NCBI GenBank assembly: GCA_024138025.1
Contig: JAMXBD010000691.1
Span: 558,001-622,000 of the forward strand
Length of the DNA stretch: 64,000 nucleotides
Direction: 5' to 3'
DNA from: Combretum micranthum
Lineage: Eukaryota; Streptophyta; Magnoliopsida; Myrtales; Combretaceae
In this document: piece after piece, positions 45,782-56,385 of the stretch
How positions within the stretch are numbered: the first letter of the stretch is position 1
Layout of the letters: each line of letters opens with the position of its first letter
The notes under the pieces: model-generated
Databases searched by the model: none
Told to the model about the DNA's origin: nothing
What the model saw: only the letters and a program-made list of their open reading frames with translations
Position numbers and translations under genes: made by a program

Positions 45782-46650
45782 CATAATTGTCAAACTCGCG
45801 AGTCTACTCATACGTTTTTACGAGTTGATGATGAGATTTCGATTCAATTCGCATACAAAATCGTTTTGGAGTAAACTCGTAAGTAAAATCGTAGAATTGT
45901 AAGTAGAATCGGTAGAATCGGTGGTAGAATCGTAGTAAAATCGTAAAGTTGTAATTTTACACTTTTTTTTTCTATTTGAACTTTAAAATACAATCAATTT
46001 AATATATTTAAATTTAGGTTTTGGGTTGGTTCTTGATATTTATCTTAATCTAACTTAATTTTAGTTTTTAAAATATTTTTTTCCTTTTATTTCCTTTTTT
46101 TTTTATTTTCAGAGAGTTATTTTCTTTTAGGTTACATACTCTGATATATTTTGAACATTTTGAATGAAAATTAAACTAATATATAGTGCTATATTTTTTC
46201 CTTTTTTAATCATTTTCCATATATAATTTATTTGCTATAAATGCAATGATTTTTTGTGTAAATATATATGAACATGAAAATTTTTACAGCAGAAAACTAG
46301 CTATCACATGATAATTTAAATGATTTGTAATATATCTTAATAATTGTAGATTATGAATCATCATTAAATAAAAATAAGTATTTTAATTATAAAATTGCAT
46401 TAAATATAGTAATGACAATATGTGAATTATGATTGGTAAAACTTAAATGTTGGTTGTACGTAACTAATTTAATACTAAATTCTTTATTTTCATAATTTAT
46501 TTAAAGTTTATTAGTTTAGTAAGTACATCAATGATTTTTACAAGCAACTTTACATTAGTTGTAGAATTTTACGATTCTAGTATTTGATTTTACATTCCGA
46601 TTCTACATACCTCTTAGCAATTTAGATAGAAACTTGAGTTGATAACTATG
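45782..46650. mobile_element. hAT-like non-autonomous element C
   Basis: 869 bp. The ends are imperfect inverted repeats (CATAATTGTCAAACTC at left, CATAGTTATCAACTCA from the right). Flanks GTTTAAGC and TTTGAAGC look like an 8-bp duplication with one base lost. GTAGAATCG words repeat near the left end (45885-45945), and the complementary form CGATTCTA occurs near the right end (46570-46605). The core is AT-rich without coding. It landed inside the first unit of the tandem repeat that follows. Confidence 0.7.
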
Positions 46651-46653
46651 TTT

Positions 46654-47275
46654 GAAGCCAATTCAACAAAATAAAAGAGGAATTCTGCTTAAAATTTATA
46701 TGGTCCATCTCAGACAATCTAACCTATTAATTATATTAGTTCATATAAAAAATATTTTAATAATTCGATAATGATTGAATAAAACGTAAACTGTTGAACA
46801 AGTTATGGACTTCTTCGGAAAAAAAAATATATATATATACCACCACCAAATATTATATCAAAGAGAGTTTGAAGCCCATTCAACAAAATAAAAGAGGAAT
46901 TCTGTCCAAAATTTATATGGTCCATCTCATACCATCTAGCCTATCTAATTATATTAGTTCATATAAAAAATATTTTAATAATTCGATAATGATTAAATAT
47001 AAACGTAAACTGTTGAACAAGTTATGAACTTCTTCGGAAAAAAATATATACTCGCTCCAAATATTATATCGAAGAGAGTTTGAAGTCCATTCAACAAAAT
47101 AAAAGAGGAATTCTACCTAAAATTTATATGGTCCATCTCAGATCATCTAATCTATCTAATTATATTAGTTTATATAAAAATTATTTTAATAATTCAATAA
47201 TGATTGGATATAAATATTGACTGTTGATCAAGTTATGGACTACTTTGGAAAAAAATATACTCACCGGCTCCAAAA
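46654..47275. repeat. Triple tandem repeat, ~214-bp unit
   Basis: Units start GAAGC/TCCATTCAACAAAAT at 46654, 46871 and 47082 (spacing 217 and 211 bp). Each holds TTTATATGGTCCATCTCA, TTATATTAGTT.ATAT and GTTGAACAAGTTATG-type text. The first 130 bp of a unit may continue left of the hAT-like element. No coding. Confidence 0.93.
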
Positions 47276-48290
47276 CGTTTTTTATACGCAAAATAACAAC
47301 TCCACCCATCAAATTTCTTTGATCGGCCAAAAGTCAAGTTAACTTTTGACTTCGTGGCTCATCGCCAGCCCTTCTTGAGGTCTTTCAGTCAACGGCAAGC
47401 ACCGTTCCATTCATGGCAGAAAATGAATACGCTGATAATTATACGAGTGGGTAGACCGTAGACGTGATAGACACGACTCATTTGAATTTACCTTATTTCA
47501 GATTTTCTTGAATTATATTCTTGAAATATTGTAATGCATAATTAATGATTGGGATTATAAAATAAAAATTATTAAGTAGATCTTATTTTTTGTTTAGAAA
47601 TTTTATTAAAGGTATTAATTATTTAAATAAGGTTTAATTAAAATTAATAATTAATATACAAATTTAAAACCGTATATGTCAAACGAGATAAATGAATAGT
47701 GTATTTCCGATTTTATATCGTGTATTATACCAGTCATATTGATATACATAGATATCTTATTGTATAAATGCGATTTTGCTATAATATAAAAACTTCATGT
47801 GTTGAAATCATGTCTTATCAAAATAGATGGATACAAAGGTTAGAATTATTGCTAAAATCTACAATGATATATAAAATAATGGAGGATTTCTAACTTAAAG
47901 GAGAATGTCTCCTTTACATGACTAACATAACATAACGTTTCATCCCAGGCAATGCAACCGTTAGGGAAAATTTGAAGTCCATTTATCACAGATGAAAATT
48001 TATCGTACCTAACCTTTGTTGAACCAATACTTAAAGTAAGTAATTAATCATTATTATGACACATGTTAAGTATTGGTTGATCGAAAAAGGAGTAAGACAG
48101 CTTCCTGGCAGCAAATTTTCTCATCGATTTATCACTGCAAACGTAGATTTTTCTTTCATTGTCCAAAAGGTAAATATTATCACGCATTTACTGCTTGATC
48201 AGTCTTTGCGCTAATTGGCCCTACATGTAATTTACTCTTTCATCTCCCATCCTCAGTATCAATTATTGGCTTGAAATTTCTTCCGACAGC
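47276..48290. other. Distal WAKL upstream flank, no gene
   Basis: No gene. It holds an inverted pair of TTGAC cores at 47331-47352 (AAGTCAAGTTAACTTTTGAC). About 47880-48190 shares words with 27330-27500 of unit 1. The rest is AT-rich. Confidence 0.5.
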
Positions 48291-48562
48291 GAATTTTGAA
48301 GCGCGTTGGACTTAAATTACATGGAATTATGGGGCGGTGATATTTCACAATGCACTGGAAAGATTGCCAACATCACCTTCAAAAAAAGGTACTTATGCAA
48401 CTTCCTATTAAAGAGTCTAATCAATATTAATAATCCTACCTATTACCTTTACATGGATTTAGACACCTGGAAATATCAAGCTCAACCCAAGAGAATGATC
48501 CTAGAAAAATAGAAAATAAAACCAATAGATAGTAAGTCCATACTATTAGGAGCAATTTTTTC
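48290..48562. repeat. Flank block D, copy 1
   Basis: Shares in order AAGATTGCCAACATCACC, AAAATAAAACCAATAG, AGTCCATAC.ATTAGG and a T-run with 57550-57920 and 60510-60830. It is cut by the foldback MITE, and the matching sequence resumes at 48870 (CGGTATTTCG...ATTAACACTACTCAAAC). It is the unit 2 member of a block found three times. Confidence 0.7.
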
Positions 48563-48869
48563 TTAGGATAGATTACACCAAAAGATCCAATATTTAGAGA
48601 TAAGTTGATTTAAAGTCCTATCATTTCAAGTGGCTTAAAAGAGGTTCCGGCATTTGGAGAAGTGAGTTAATTGAGGTCTTTATTGATATGTGTCAAGAGA
48701 AGAAATATTTAATCATAACTCAGAAGACTTTTCTTTTATTGACACATGTCAATAGAGACCTTAATTAACTCACTTCTTCAAACATTAGGACTTCTTTCGA
48801 ACTATTCGAAATGTTAGGACCTCAATGAACTTATCCCCCAACATTAGAACCTTCTGATGTAATTTACTC
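48563..48869. mobile_element. Foldback MITE with ~145-bp arms
   Basis: 307 bp, nearly all inverted repeat. The left arm reads GGATAGATTACACC...GTGAGTTAATTGAGGTCT, and the right arm is its complement with mismatches. An exact 8-bp duplication ATTTTTTC (48555-48562 and 48870-48877) flanks it. The paralogous blocks at 57.9 and 60.8 kb lack it. TIRs of the GGGTAAATTACACC kind are common in plant foldback elements. Transcripts would fold into one long hairpin. Confidence 0.9.
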
Positions 48870-49008
48870 ATTTTTTCACCGGTATTTCGACCTAATTAAC
48901 ACTACTCAAACATCAGAAGAGATATGGGCTTTAGATGCATGAATAATATTTTTAGGTCATGGCCAGGTTTTCTTGCAAGAATTTTCGGTCAATTGTGACC
49001 ATTGTTTT
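48870..49008. other. Continuation of flank block D, copy 1
   Basis: Resumes block D after the foldback element and runs to the TGTCACG start of the next LTR relic. No gene. Confidence 0.5.
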
Positions 49009-49162
49009 TGTCACGTCTCAAAAGGGTATAGAGTGTTAAAAATTTCGCGATGTATAACACGTAAGTATTATACACAAAGGCTATCATTAATTAAGTGAGT
49101 TTCTAATCAAATTTAGATTTAAGAAATTATTATTTAAAATATATAACGCTTGTAAAAATTTA
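49009..49162. repeat. LTR relic, left part before CACTA insertion
   Basis: Begins TGTCACGTCTC, a start seen in plant gypsy LTRs. It contains ATAACACGTAAGTATTATAC, which resembles the complement of 58995-59045. It stops at CACTA (49163). Its continuation is 53575 to about 55615. Confidence 0.5.
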
Positions 49163-49399
49163 CACTAAGGATGTGAAAAGATGAGCCAATATTCGCCTCA
49201 ACAATTCCCGATACGTCGTTTACATAAAGGGAGTGTTGCCTATGACATGGCTACATAGGGGAGACACGAAACTCACCTCTCTATGGAATTGAGTAATTGA
49301 GGTGAGTTTCACCTAATATTTCCCCCATATGTAGGGCCATCTTGCCCCTCTTCATCTCCACACTATCTCTTTTTCATCAGGTCATATATATGACCTCTC

Positions 49400-50639
49400 A
49401 CTCTCTCTCGTTAATTTTTTTTATTAAATAGTAATATTAATTTATTGTAATTTATTTTTTAGATATTGTTGCTAAAGATTAATATCGAAGGTGTATTTGT
49501 ACGCTTTTACCTACAAGGTTAATAAAAAAATTTATTATTATTATTCACACAAAAAATGTTTGTAGTTTTAATATTATTATATAATTATAGATGTTTAATA
49601 TAAAACATATTTATTTAACTATGTTTGGTTACTTATATAATTTTTTTTTTTTACTTAGATACTTAATATGCAATATCTCGTTATATTTTAGAAGCAAATT
49701 ATAGTATAAATTTGGTAATTACTGTTTCTTATAGTAGGTGCTAATATTATAGTAAGTTAGAAATTATAATGTCATATATAAATTGACAAACATAGATGAA
49801 ATAAAAAAAAAATAAATTAACGTGAAATGGATCGCATCTTAATATATGATGTCGGAACGTAGTTGACATATGACTCGTGATTTAACATCATTGGAATATA
49901 GAAATGGAGTTAGAGAATTTTTATAAGCTGCAGTGAACCACACAAGGGGATAGATTGATAAGATATCTATGCAAAGACTATCTTAGCACGGTGTCGCAGT
50001 CTTTTCAGATTATTGATTTCCGTCCCTTAACAAGGGGAATGACGTGGACTCACTTGAGAAACTTTTCATGGTAAGGAGTTGAATGATGAAGACTAAGTTC
50101 TTGATGAGATGGCTGATGAGAATCAAAGCATTCCGGATGAAAGAGAAACCTTTGAAGACCAAACTGATTATCAAGTGTTGAAAGATCTAGCCACTAATAT
50201 GAGTAACCATGAGGGTATGGAAATAAATAGTGGAGATGAAAGCTCTAAAAATGGAAATTGATATAAAAAAAGTTCGAAAGTGCAAAGCATCCTGTGTATC
50301 CATGTTGTACTAAGTTTTTAGTGTTGTTTGCTTTTCCCGAATGATGAGTGTGAAAGTAGATGGGAATCAATCTGTGAAATCTTTTAACAATTGGCTTGCT
50401 TTTACAAAGGTTTGTTTCCAGAGGCAATTTGTCACTATCAGAAAACTGAGCTTTAGAAACAAAAATTGTCTCTAAACGTAAATTTCCATCGCAAAAACCA
50501 TCGTTGCTAATTCTATTTGTAAAGATATAACTTGTTTTACCTATTTTCTATTGCAAAATTTTTATCTAAAAGCCAATTTTCTTTAGTTTGTTGCCATCAT
50601 CATACCATGATACGCAAAAGATACTGAGACACTTGTGAA
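49400..50639 (+). other. CACTA element 5' part, mostly unreadable
   Basis: AT-rich sequence with scattered short plus-strand readings. 50090-50260 reads as an acidic stretch with many GAT/GAA codons, but I see no firm domain. It lies where the N-terminal part of TNP2 would be. Confidence 0.35.
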
Positions 50640-52140
50640 TGGATGGAAACACTATCCATGCTTATAAGATTGACTATGTGCTCTTCCAAAAGAATTTAAA
50701 GACTTTGACAATTATCTAGTGTGTAGGGAAGGAAGGCGAAAACTTCATTCAAAGAAGTAAAAGACTGTACCTGTTAAGGTGTTACATCATTTTCCATTAA
50801 TTCCATGGCTATAATGGTTGTTTGTGTGTAGGAAGACAACTTCAGATGAGGTGGTATTAGGATAGTTATATTGGTGAGGAGGGTATGTTGAGGCATCTGA
50901 TATGCCAAGGAGGACAATCACTAGGATATCACTAACACCAAGGAAAAACGTAATCATGAATCTTACGTATCCTAGAAATCACACGCCAAAAAAGTACAAG
51001 GATATAACAAGAAAAAAAGTTGATATTACTTACAACCACTTGCTAGTGTTTGAACTCGCCACAATCCGAAAATTGATAAGAGTAAAATTCGCCACAATCA
51101 CAGAGGATTGGAAGGATTTAGGGTCTCTAAGAGAGAATTTCATTCAATTCATTAAGTCTCTCTATTACATCAATGAAACTTCCATTTATACTAATTCCTG
51201 ATATGTAAAATAGGAAAGATATCTAAAGACAAAATAGGAAAGTAACAAAATATCGATCTTATCATAATGATAAAATAGGAAAGTGACTAATAAAAGAAAG
51301 ATTTAAATTTCTAAATAAGAAAATAGATTTAAATCTATCTAAAATCATTTGATTCATGCACTAAATATTGCGGAATGATCCATGAGCATAAACTTGATTT
51401 AAGTAACATCACGATGTCCACTGGTGTTAAATAGGCTTTGTCAAGGGCATGGCTGAGGGCTCGACCAAAAACATGCTAGGCTCGACCAGTTCTATAGAAT
51501 CAAATAAATTCATTCGAGGGAATGGTGAGGGCTCGACCAATGACTTCTTGGGCACAACGGCTTTTAGTTTGGCTCAATGACTTCTAATATATGATTCCTC
51601 TAATGTTATCATAGATATGGTCGAGAGCTCGACCAAGGATCCCAAGCGCGACAAGATCCAAATTCTCCTATTGTCGCGGGCTTCTTTCCTCTGCTTTCAT
51701 TACTCCATTCTTTCTATTCTTCCTTTAATGTTAATAGATTATACTTACATGCAATCCATAGGTTGAGATAAACATCTCTTCATTTTGCTCAAAAAATCTA
51801 TCATCACTCTCAACACTGGATTTTGCAATCCTCTAACTCTTAACCTTGTAATAGGACCTTCAAGTCAATTCCCATCACATCTTATGGACTCTAACCAGTG
51901 GAAGGGTCAGGATGTCAAATACCCATGGTTCGCCTCAGATTCTCGAAATGTAAGATTGGGACTTGCTATCAATAGCTTCAATCCTTATGCAAACATGAGT
52001 ACAACATATAGTTTATGGCTAGTAATTCTATTTGTATACAATGTTCCACCATGGAGATGCATGAAGAGGCCATACCTAATGATGTCACTTTTAATACTTG
52101 GACCTTTTACTGTTTCCACCTCTACCACCTAGACAGCCTC
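50640..52140 (+). pseudogene. CACTA TNP2-like transposase remnant
   Basis: Around 50680-50910 the plus strand reads KDYVLFQKNLK, KTVPVKVLHHFPLIPWL, then a stop, WLFVCRKTTSDEV, and later a MLRH start. The family order is CMLYWK, PVKVLRYFPLIPRLQRLF, then MRHP. After about 970 bp of foreign sequence, 51890-52090 resumes with KYPWFASDSRNVRLGLAINS, FNPYANMS and YNVPPWRCMKRPYLMMSLLI. This is the transposase_21 core. Stops and frame changes show it is dead. TNP2 cuts at the TIRs. Confidence 0.88.
50915..51885. mobile_element. ~970-bp insertion splitting TNP2
   Basis: TNP2 homology breaks between the MRHP motif and the KYP-FASD motif, which are normally about 12 residues apart. The inserted block has repeated CTCGACCA words (51450-51640: GGGCTCGACCAA, GGCTCGACCAG, GAGCTCGACCAAGG) and AAAATAGGAAAG words (51205-51285). 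It has no coding domain. It could be a solo LTR or another non-autonomous element; clean ends were not found. Confidence 0.55.
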
Positions 52141-52660
52141 GAGCATCAATTCCACATAATTCAATAAGTGTTGGAGGCATGGAGGCTAGGTTATATCAAA
52201 CTTTTGTTATGTCCTTTGTTGGATTAGACTTTGGGATTTTTGTACCTTCCTTTCTCTATTTTTTATAGACTTATATATATATTTGTATTTTATGCTTGAT
52301 GAGCATTTTGAGTATTTTATTACATATTGTGTATCTGTATGTTTTGCTCATGCTAAATATAACATATATTCACATGTTTTCCTTAGATTGTTGGTTTCTC
52401 CTATGTGTCATGGATATGATTTATAAATATATATCACTAACAAGAATATAATTATACATTAATATAGTACGTTATAATGAAAATATAAATAAACATATAT
52501 TCAAATATTTAATAATACAAATATATTTATATATATTTAAAAAAATAAGATATATTAATTTTTAATTGTTGAAAATTTTGGGTGATAAATTTATTAATTT
52601 TGAATTCTTCAATTTTCAGTAAAAATCTACCCATGGATATTTCCTACATGGAAGGAAACT
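52141..52660. other. CACTA internal non-coding stretch
   Basis: AT-rich, with no domain recognised after the transposase_21 core. The C-terminal half of TNP2 and any TNPA-like gene appear lost. Confidence 0.4.
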
Positions 52661-53510
52661 TGAATTTGAAAGGTGAGGCTAATTTCGCCTCGCAAAAGGA
52701 AAAATTCGACTTTGATGTGGCTCAGGTGAAATTTGCCTCAATTTCACCTTGCATTACAAGAGGCGAATTTCACCTCACATCCTGGATATATATACCGTGT
52801 AGCCTTTTCCATATCCCTTTGATTTCTACCAAAATTTACTTGCATTTTGTAGGTCGCATTCTTAATATTTCTTGGCCATCTTGCTCTTAGCTACTTTTGA
52901 TGATAATTTTCCAACATCAATCAAGTAACGTGTTTACAATATGATTTTTCTTTATAACATATAACTTTAAAAATTAATTAAATTTTATTTTTATATTTTT
53001 TTTAGGTGTTCGAGTAATTTTAAATTACACATTCTACAATTCTAATGATATGAAAAGTCACTTATTTGTATGTTATTTATATTACATATTATATAATAAC
53101 TATATAGTAAATTTAATAGTTTAAATCTAACATATATCATTATAAATCGAACAATTTTTTTTATATAAAAATAAATAAATAATATATTAATATTTGGCTA
53201 AAATATTTATATATTAATATTTTTTATAAAAAAATTTGATTAAAAAAATAATATTTGATATATATAATAATTGAAATAAATGAAAAAAAAGAAAATAATA
53301 CGTAGCCTCTACTCTGGCGCTTGTAGATGCGCTAGAAATGAGGTTAGTGTCGCCTCTATTTATGTTAAAAGAGGCGAATGTTGCCTCACTTTTTGAGGTG
53401 ATTTTCACCTTTAGCAGTTTATAGGTGACATTGGCCTCTTTACTCAATGATGTGGCAAAACTATTGAGGCGAACATTGAGAGGCAATGTTTTTTCCCTAG
53501 TTGGCCAAAA
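52661..53510. repeat. CACTA 3' subterminal repeats (GAGGCGAA words)
   Basis: Both orientations occur: AATTTCGCCTCGC (52681), TTTGCCTCAATTTCACC (52732), GAGGCGAATTTCACCTC (52763), GTCGCCTC (53350), GAGGCGAATGTTGCCTC (53372), GAGGTGATTTTCACC (53396) and GAGGCGAACATTGAGAGGC (53465). Short palindromes such as these are binding sites of the TNPA-type protein in CACTA elements by family knowledge. Confidence 0.75.
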
Positions 53511-53574
53511 GAAGCGGAAAAATAACCTATTGAACTGAAAATTTTCTCCTTTTTTGCCCCCATTCTCACCAGTG

Positions 53575-55615
53575 TAAATAATAGTATTTAATGAAAATAT
53601 ATATCTAAAGTCATCAAAAGTAGTCCCTTATAACCTGACAATATAAATTTCAAACCTTTAGAACAATATAATATTCCTTGTGTCCAAACGTCCAACTTGT
53701 CCAATTCATCACCAATATCCACTATAGCTCATGTAAGTATAGCATCCATATGATAATCATCAACATCACCTGAAAAAGACAAAAGTAAGCTAAATTCTTG
53801 TACAACAATGACACAACCACACATGAGATGATTACGTGCTCTTAGTTTAATGCAAATGTAATGATTAACAATTTATATCTTTTAAATTTACGTGTGTTTA
53901 AATAACAGTGGAGCATTACTTCGGTAACATGCTAGGAACCTAGGGATCTTAAGTAGTAGCAACTATTCAAGGGTTGATATAAGTAGTCAAAAGACCTATA
54001 TCTTCTAATTCTATATATTGTAACCTACTTGTGGCCATAGATGTGAGTCATACTATATTACTTCTCATTAATCTAGATAGACATTACCCTACTACTGTTG
54101 TTCTTATTTGCTATCCATCAAGTCATCCTTGATGGCCTAAGGGTCTAGCTATCATGCTGACACTGTCTAGTAAGGGTTGTTGCCCCTTAGACTAGGTCTC
54201 AAAAACAACCAAACACACTCAATGACATTTATTAAGTCATCTTTAAGTATTACTTTATTTAACATGCCTATCTTAGCAACCAACACGTAGACCACTGTAT
54301 ACTTGATAAAATGGTGATATTCTGAAATAGGTCAGAAGATAGACATGATCAAGAATAAGTATTTGCTCAAAGAAAATTATCTCATATAAGATTTAGGCAA
54401 CAAACTTCACTCATCAACTTGCATTTGACTAATAAGATAAGATCATATGATATAAGACCTTAATCTCTACTAAAACCCATTAAAACTTATCACTTATTAT
54501 TTAGGTAAACTTGAACTTAGATAAGAATGATTAAGTCTAATATGAAAGAATTTAATAATAACTCTACATCTTTAATTAGCCCACAATAAATATAATAAGA
54601 AATATGAATCCCATATTTTTGTTAGTTAAGTCCATTAATTATAATTTAGATAATTGGTGCTAGTTTTAAGCTAATAGATTCTAATTGATTAAAGCCATCT
54701 TATATTGAATTAATTAATTAATTCACTCTCCATACATTTTACCTAATATGGTAGATTTATTTCATCCATACTTGGAATTGTATGCAACTTTGTTTAGTTA
54801 TGCAAATCTAATTACATGCATACAATACTATCTACTAAATATAATATCATATAAATCATATTAATACTCTAGAAACATTAGCCAAATTCAATTAAAGTTA
54901 AGTACACATAATCAAATTGCAAGAAAATGAAAAGTCGATTAACTTTAATGAAATAACAGATTACATAATAACTCTAAGGCTATGTAAATCTAAATACAAA
55001 TTGATTTCTACTCCATGAGATAAATAAAAAGAAAAAGAATAAGGTATAGCAAACCATTTGGATACAGATGCTCTAAACTAAATCTTCAATGTTGCCTTGC
55101 TTCTATTACCCTTATATGCACCCAATATCCACAATACTCTCAATTACCAAGCTTTTTTCACAAGAAATTTCGAAAGGAATTCCTGTACTACATGTTTGTA
55201 GGGCTATTTACGATTAAGGTAAAAAGTGGCGTGAAAGAAGATGGAATCTAGCATGGTCATGCATCAAACTATGCATCTCCCAGACTTTAATTTAATTAAA
55301 AACGAAATCTCATCCCTTACATGTGTAACAACTTGGTTTTCTGATTGGTCATGCTTCTTCATGAAAATTACACTCCAATTATATTTTTGCATAATTTTAG
55401 CACCCAATGCATCTCTAAGGCTTCTATAGATCAAATATACTAAATATTAATCAATTGACTCCAAACATACTTTAAAACCTATAATTTTCCAACCAAATTC
55501 AATTCCAACTTTAAAGTTTCTTGAAATCAAAATATAAACAATTTATTGTAGAAGTCATTCAAAATACTTATAAATCATTAAGAATAATATAAAAATTGAC
55601 CTATAAAACAAATGT
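53575..55615. repeat. LTR relic, right part
   Basis: No coding. It parallels the 32.3-35.9-kb element in places: CATCACCTGAAA.AGA.AAAA at 53763 and 32777, and GGGTTGATATAAGTAG at 53971 against GGGTTGATATGAGTAG at 33971. The last part (55070-55615) is repeated at 55855-56385. Confidence 0.6.
55070..55615. repeat. Direct repeat R, copy 1
   Basis: About 540 bp from TGCTCTAAACTAAATCTTCAATG to ATTAAGAATAATATAAAAA, matching 55855-56385 in the same direction with scattered differences. The open frame at 55241-55429 lies inside it and has no family features. Confidence 0.9.
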
Positions 55616-55637
55616 AATTGTTTTATCAATTAGTTTA

Positions 55638-55805
55638 TGTTGCAAGTTGTAAACACATCTCCTTATATGGGTCGTAGAGATAATTATGGAGAGTTTTATT
55701 AGGAATGAAATCCTACACAAGAAGAGGAATTTCTATCTCAACAACATCCTAATAGTTTTACTCACTGATTAACTGTGATAATATTATAACTTCATTTATA
55801 AATTG
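55638..55805 (-). pseudogene. WAKL kinase scrap (unit 3)
   Basis: About 170 bp matching the minus-strand kinase at about 43128-43310: GCAAGTTGTAAAC.CAT, GATAATTATGGAGAGTT, CACAAGAAGAGGAAT, CAACATCCTAATAGTTT and TAATATTATAACTTCATTTAT. It covers roughly residues 448-510 of the intact protein (hinge and preceding strands), with indels. It lies between the two copies of repeat R. It shows a third WAKL copy once stood here or that a fragment was carried in. Confidence 0.85.
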
Positions 55806-55854
55806 ATGCTCCAATCTAAATCTTCAATGTTGCCTTATTTCTATTTCATTTATA

Positions 55855-56385
55855 AATTTATGCTCCAATCTAAATCTTCAATGTTGCCCTACTTCTATTA
55901 CCCTTATATACACATAACATCCACACTACTCTCAATGACAAATTAAAAAAAAAAAAAATTCAATAGGAACTCCTATTGTACATGTTTATGGGGCTATTTA
56001 TGATTAAGGTAAAAAGGTTCAAAAGAATATGGATTCTGGCATAGTTGTGCACCAAACTGTGCATCTCTCGAACTTTAATTTAATTAAAAACGAAATCTCA
56101 TCACTTGCACATGCAACAACTTGGTTTTATCATAGGTCGTGCTTCATGAAAAATTACACTTCAATTATATTTTTGGATAATTTCAGCACCTAATGTATCT
56201 CCAAGGCTTCTATAGATCAAGTATGCTAAATATTAATCAAGTGACTCCAAAAATACTTGAAACTTGATCATTTTCCAACTAAATTGAATTCCAACTTTAA
56301 AGTGTCCTAAAATCAAAATATAAACAATTTAGTGTAGAAGTCATTCAAAATACTTATAAAATCACTAAGAATAATATAAAAAATT
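55855..56385. repeat. Direct repeat R, copy 2
   Basis: Matches 55070-55615. A junction microduplication of about 52 bp (CTCCAATCTAAATCTTCAATGTTGCC at about 55809 and again at about 55861) precedes it. Confidence 0.9.

Larger units (their letters stand above)
49163..53574 (+). mobile_element. CACTA (En/Spm) transposon relic
   Basis: The left end reads CACTAAGGATGTGAAAAG and the right end read inward is CACTGGTGAGAATGGGGG, so the two TIRs are only roughly alike. GAGGCGAA/TTCGCCTC and GGTGAAATT-type subterminal words cluster at 49185-49320 and 52670-53500, as CACTA elements show. TNP2 transposase text lies between. Flanks TTA and TAA do not make a clean 3-bp duplication, so the exact ends are uncertain. 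Confidence 0.75.

Noticed and set aside
49163..49180. Exact 3-bp target duplication for the CACTA element
   Set aside because: The flanks are TTA at the left and TAA at the right, which are complementary rather than direct copies, so no duplication is claimed.
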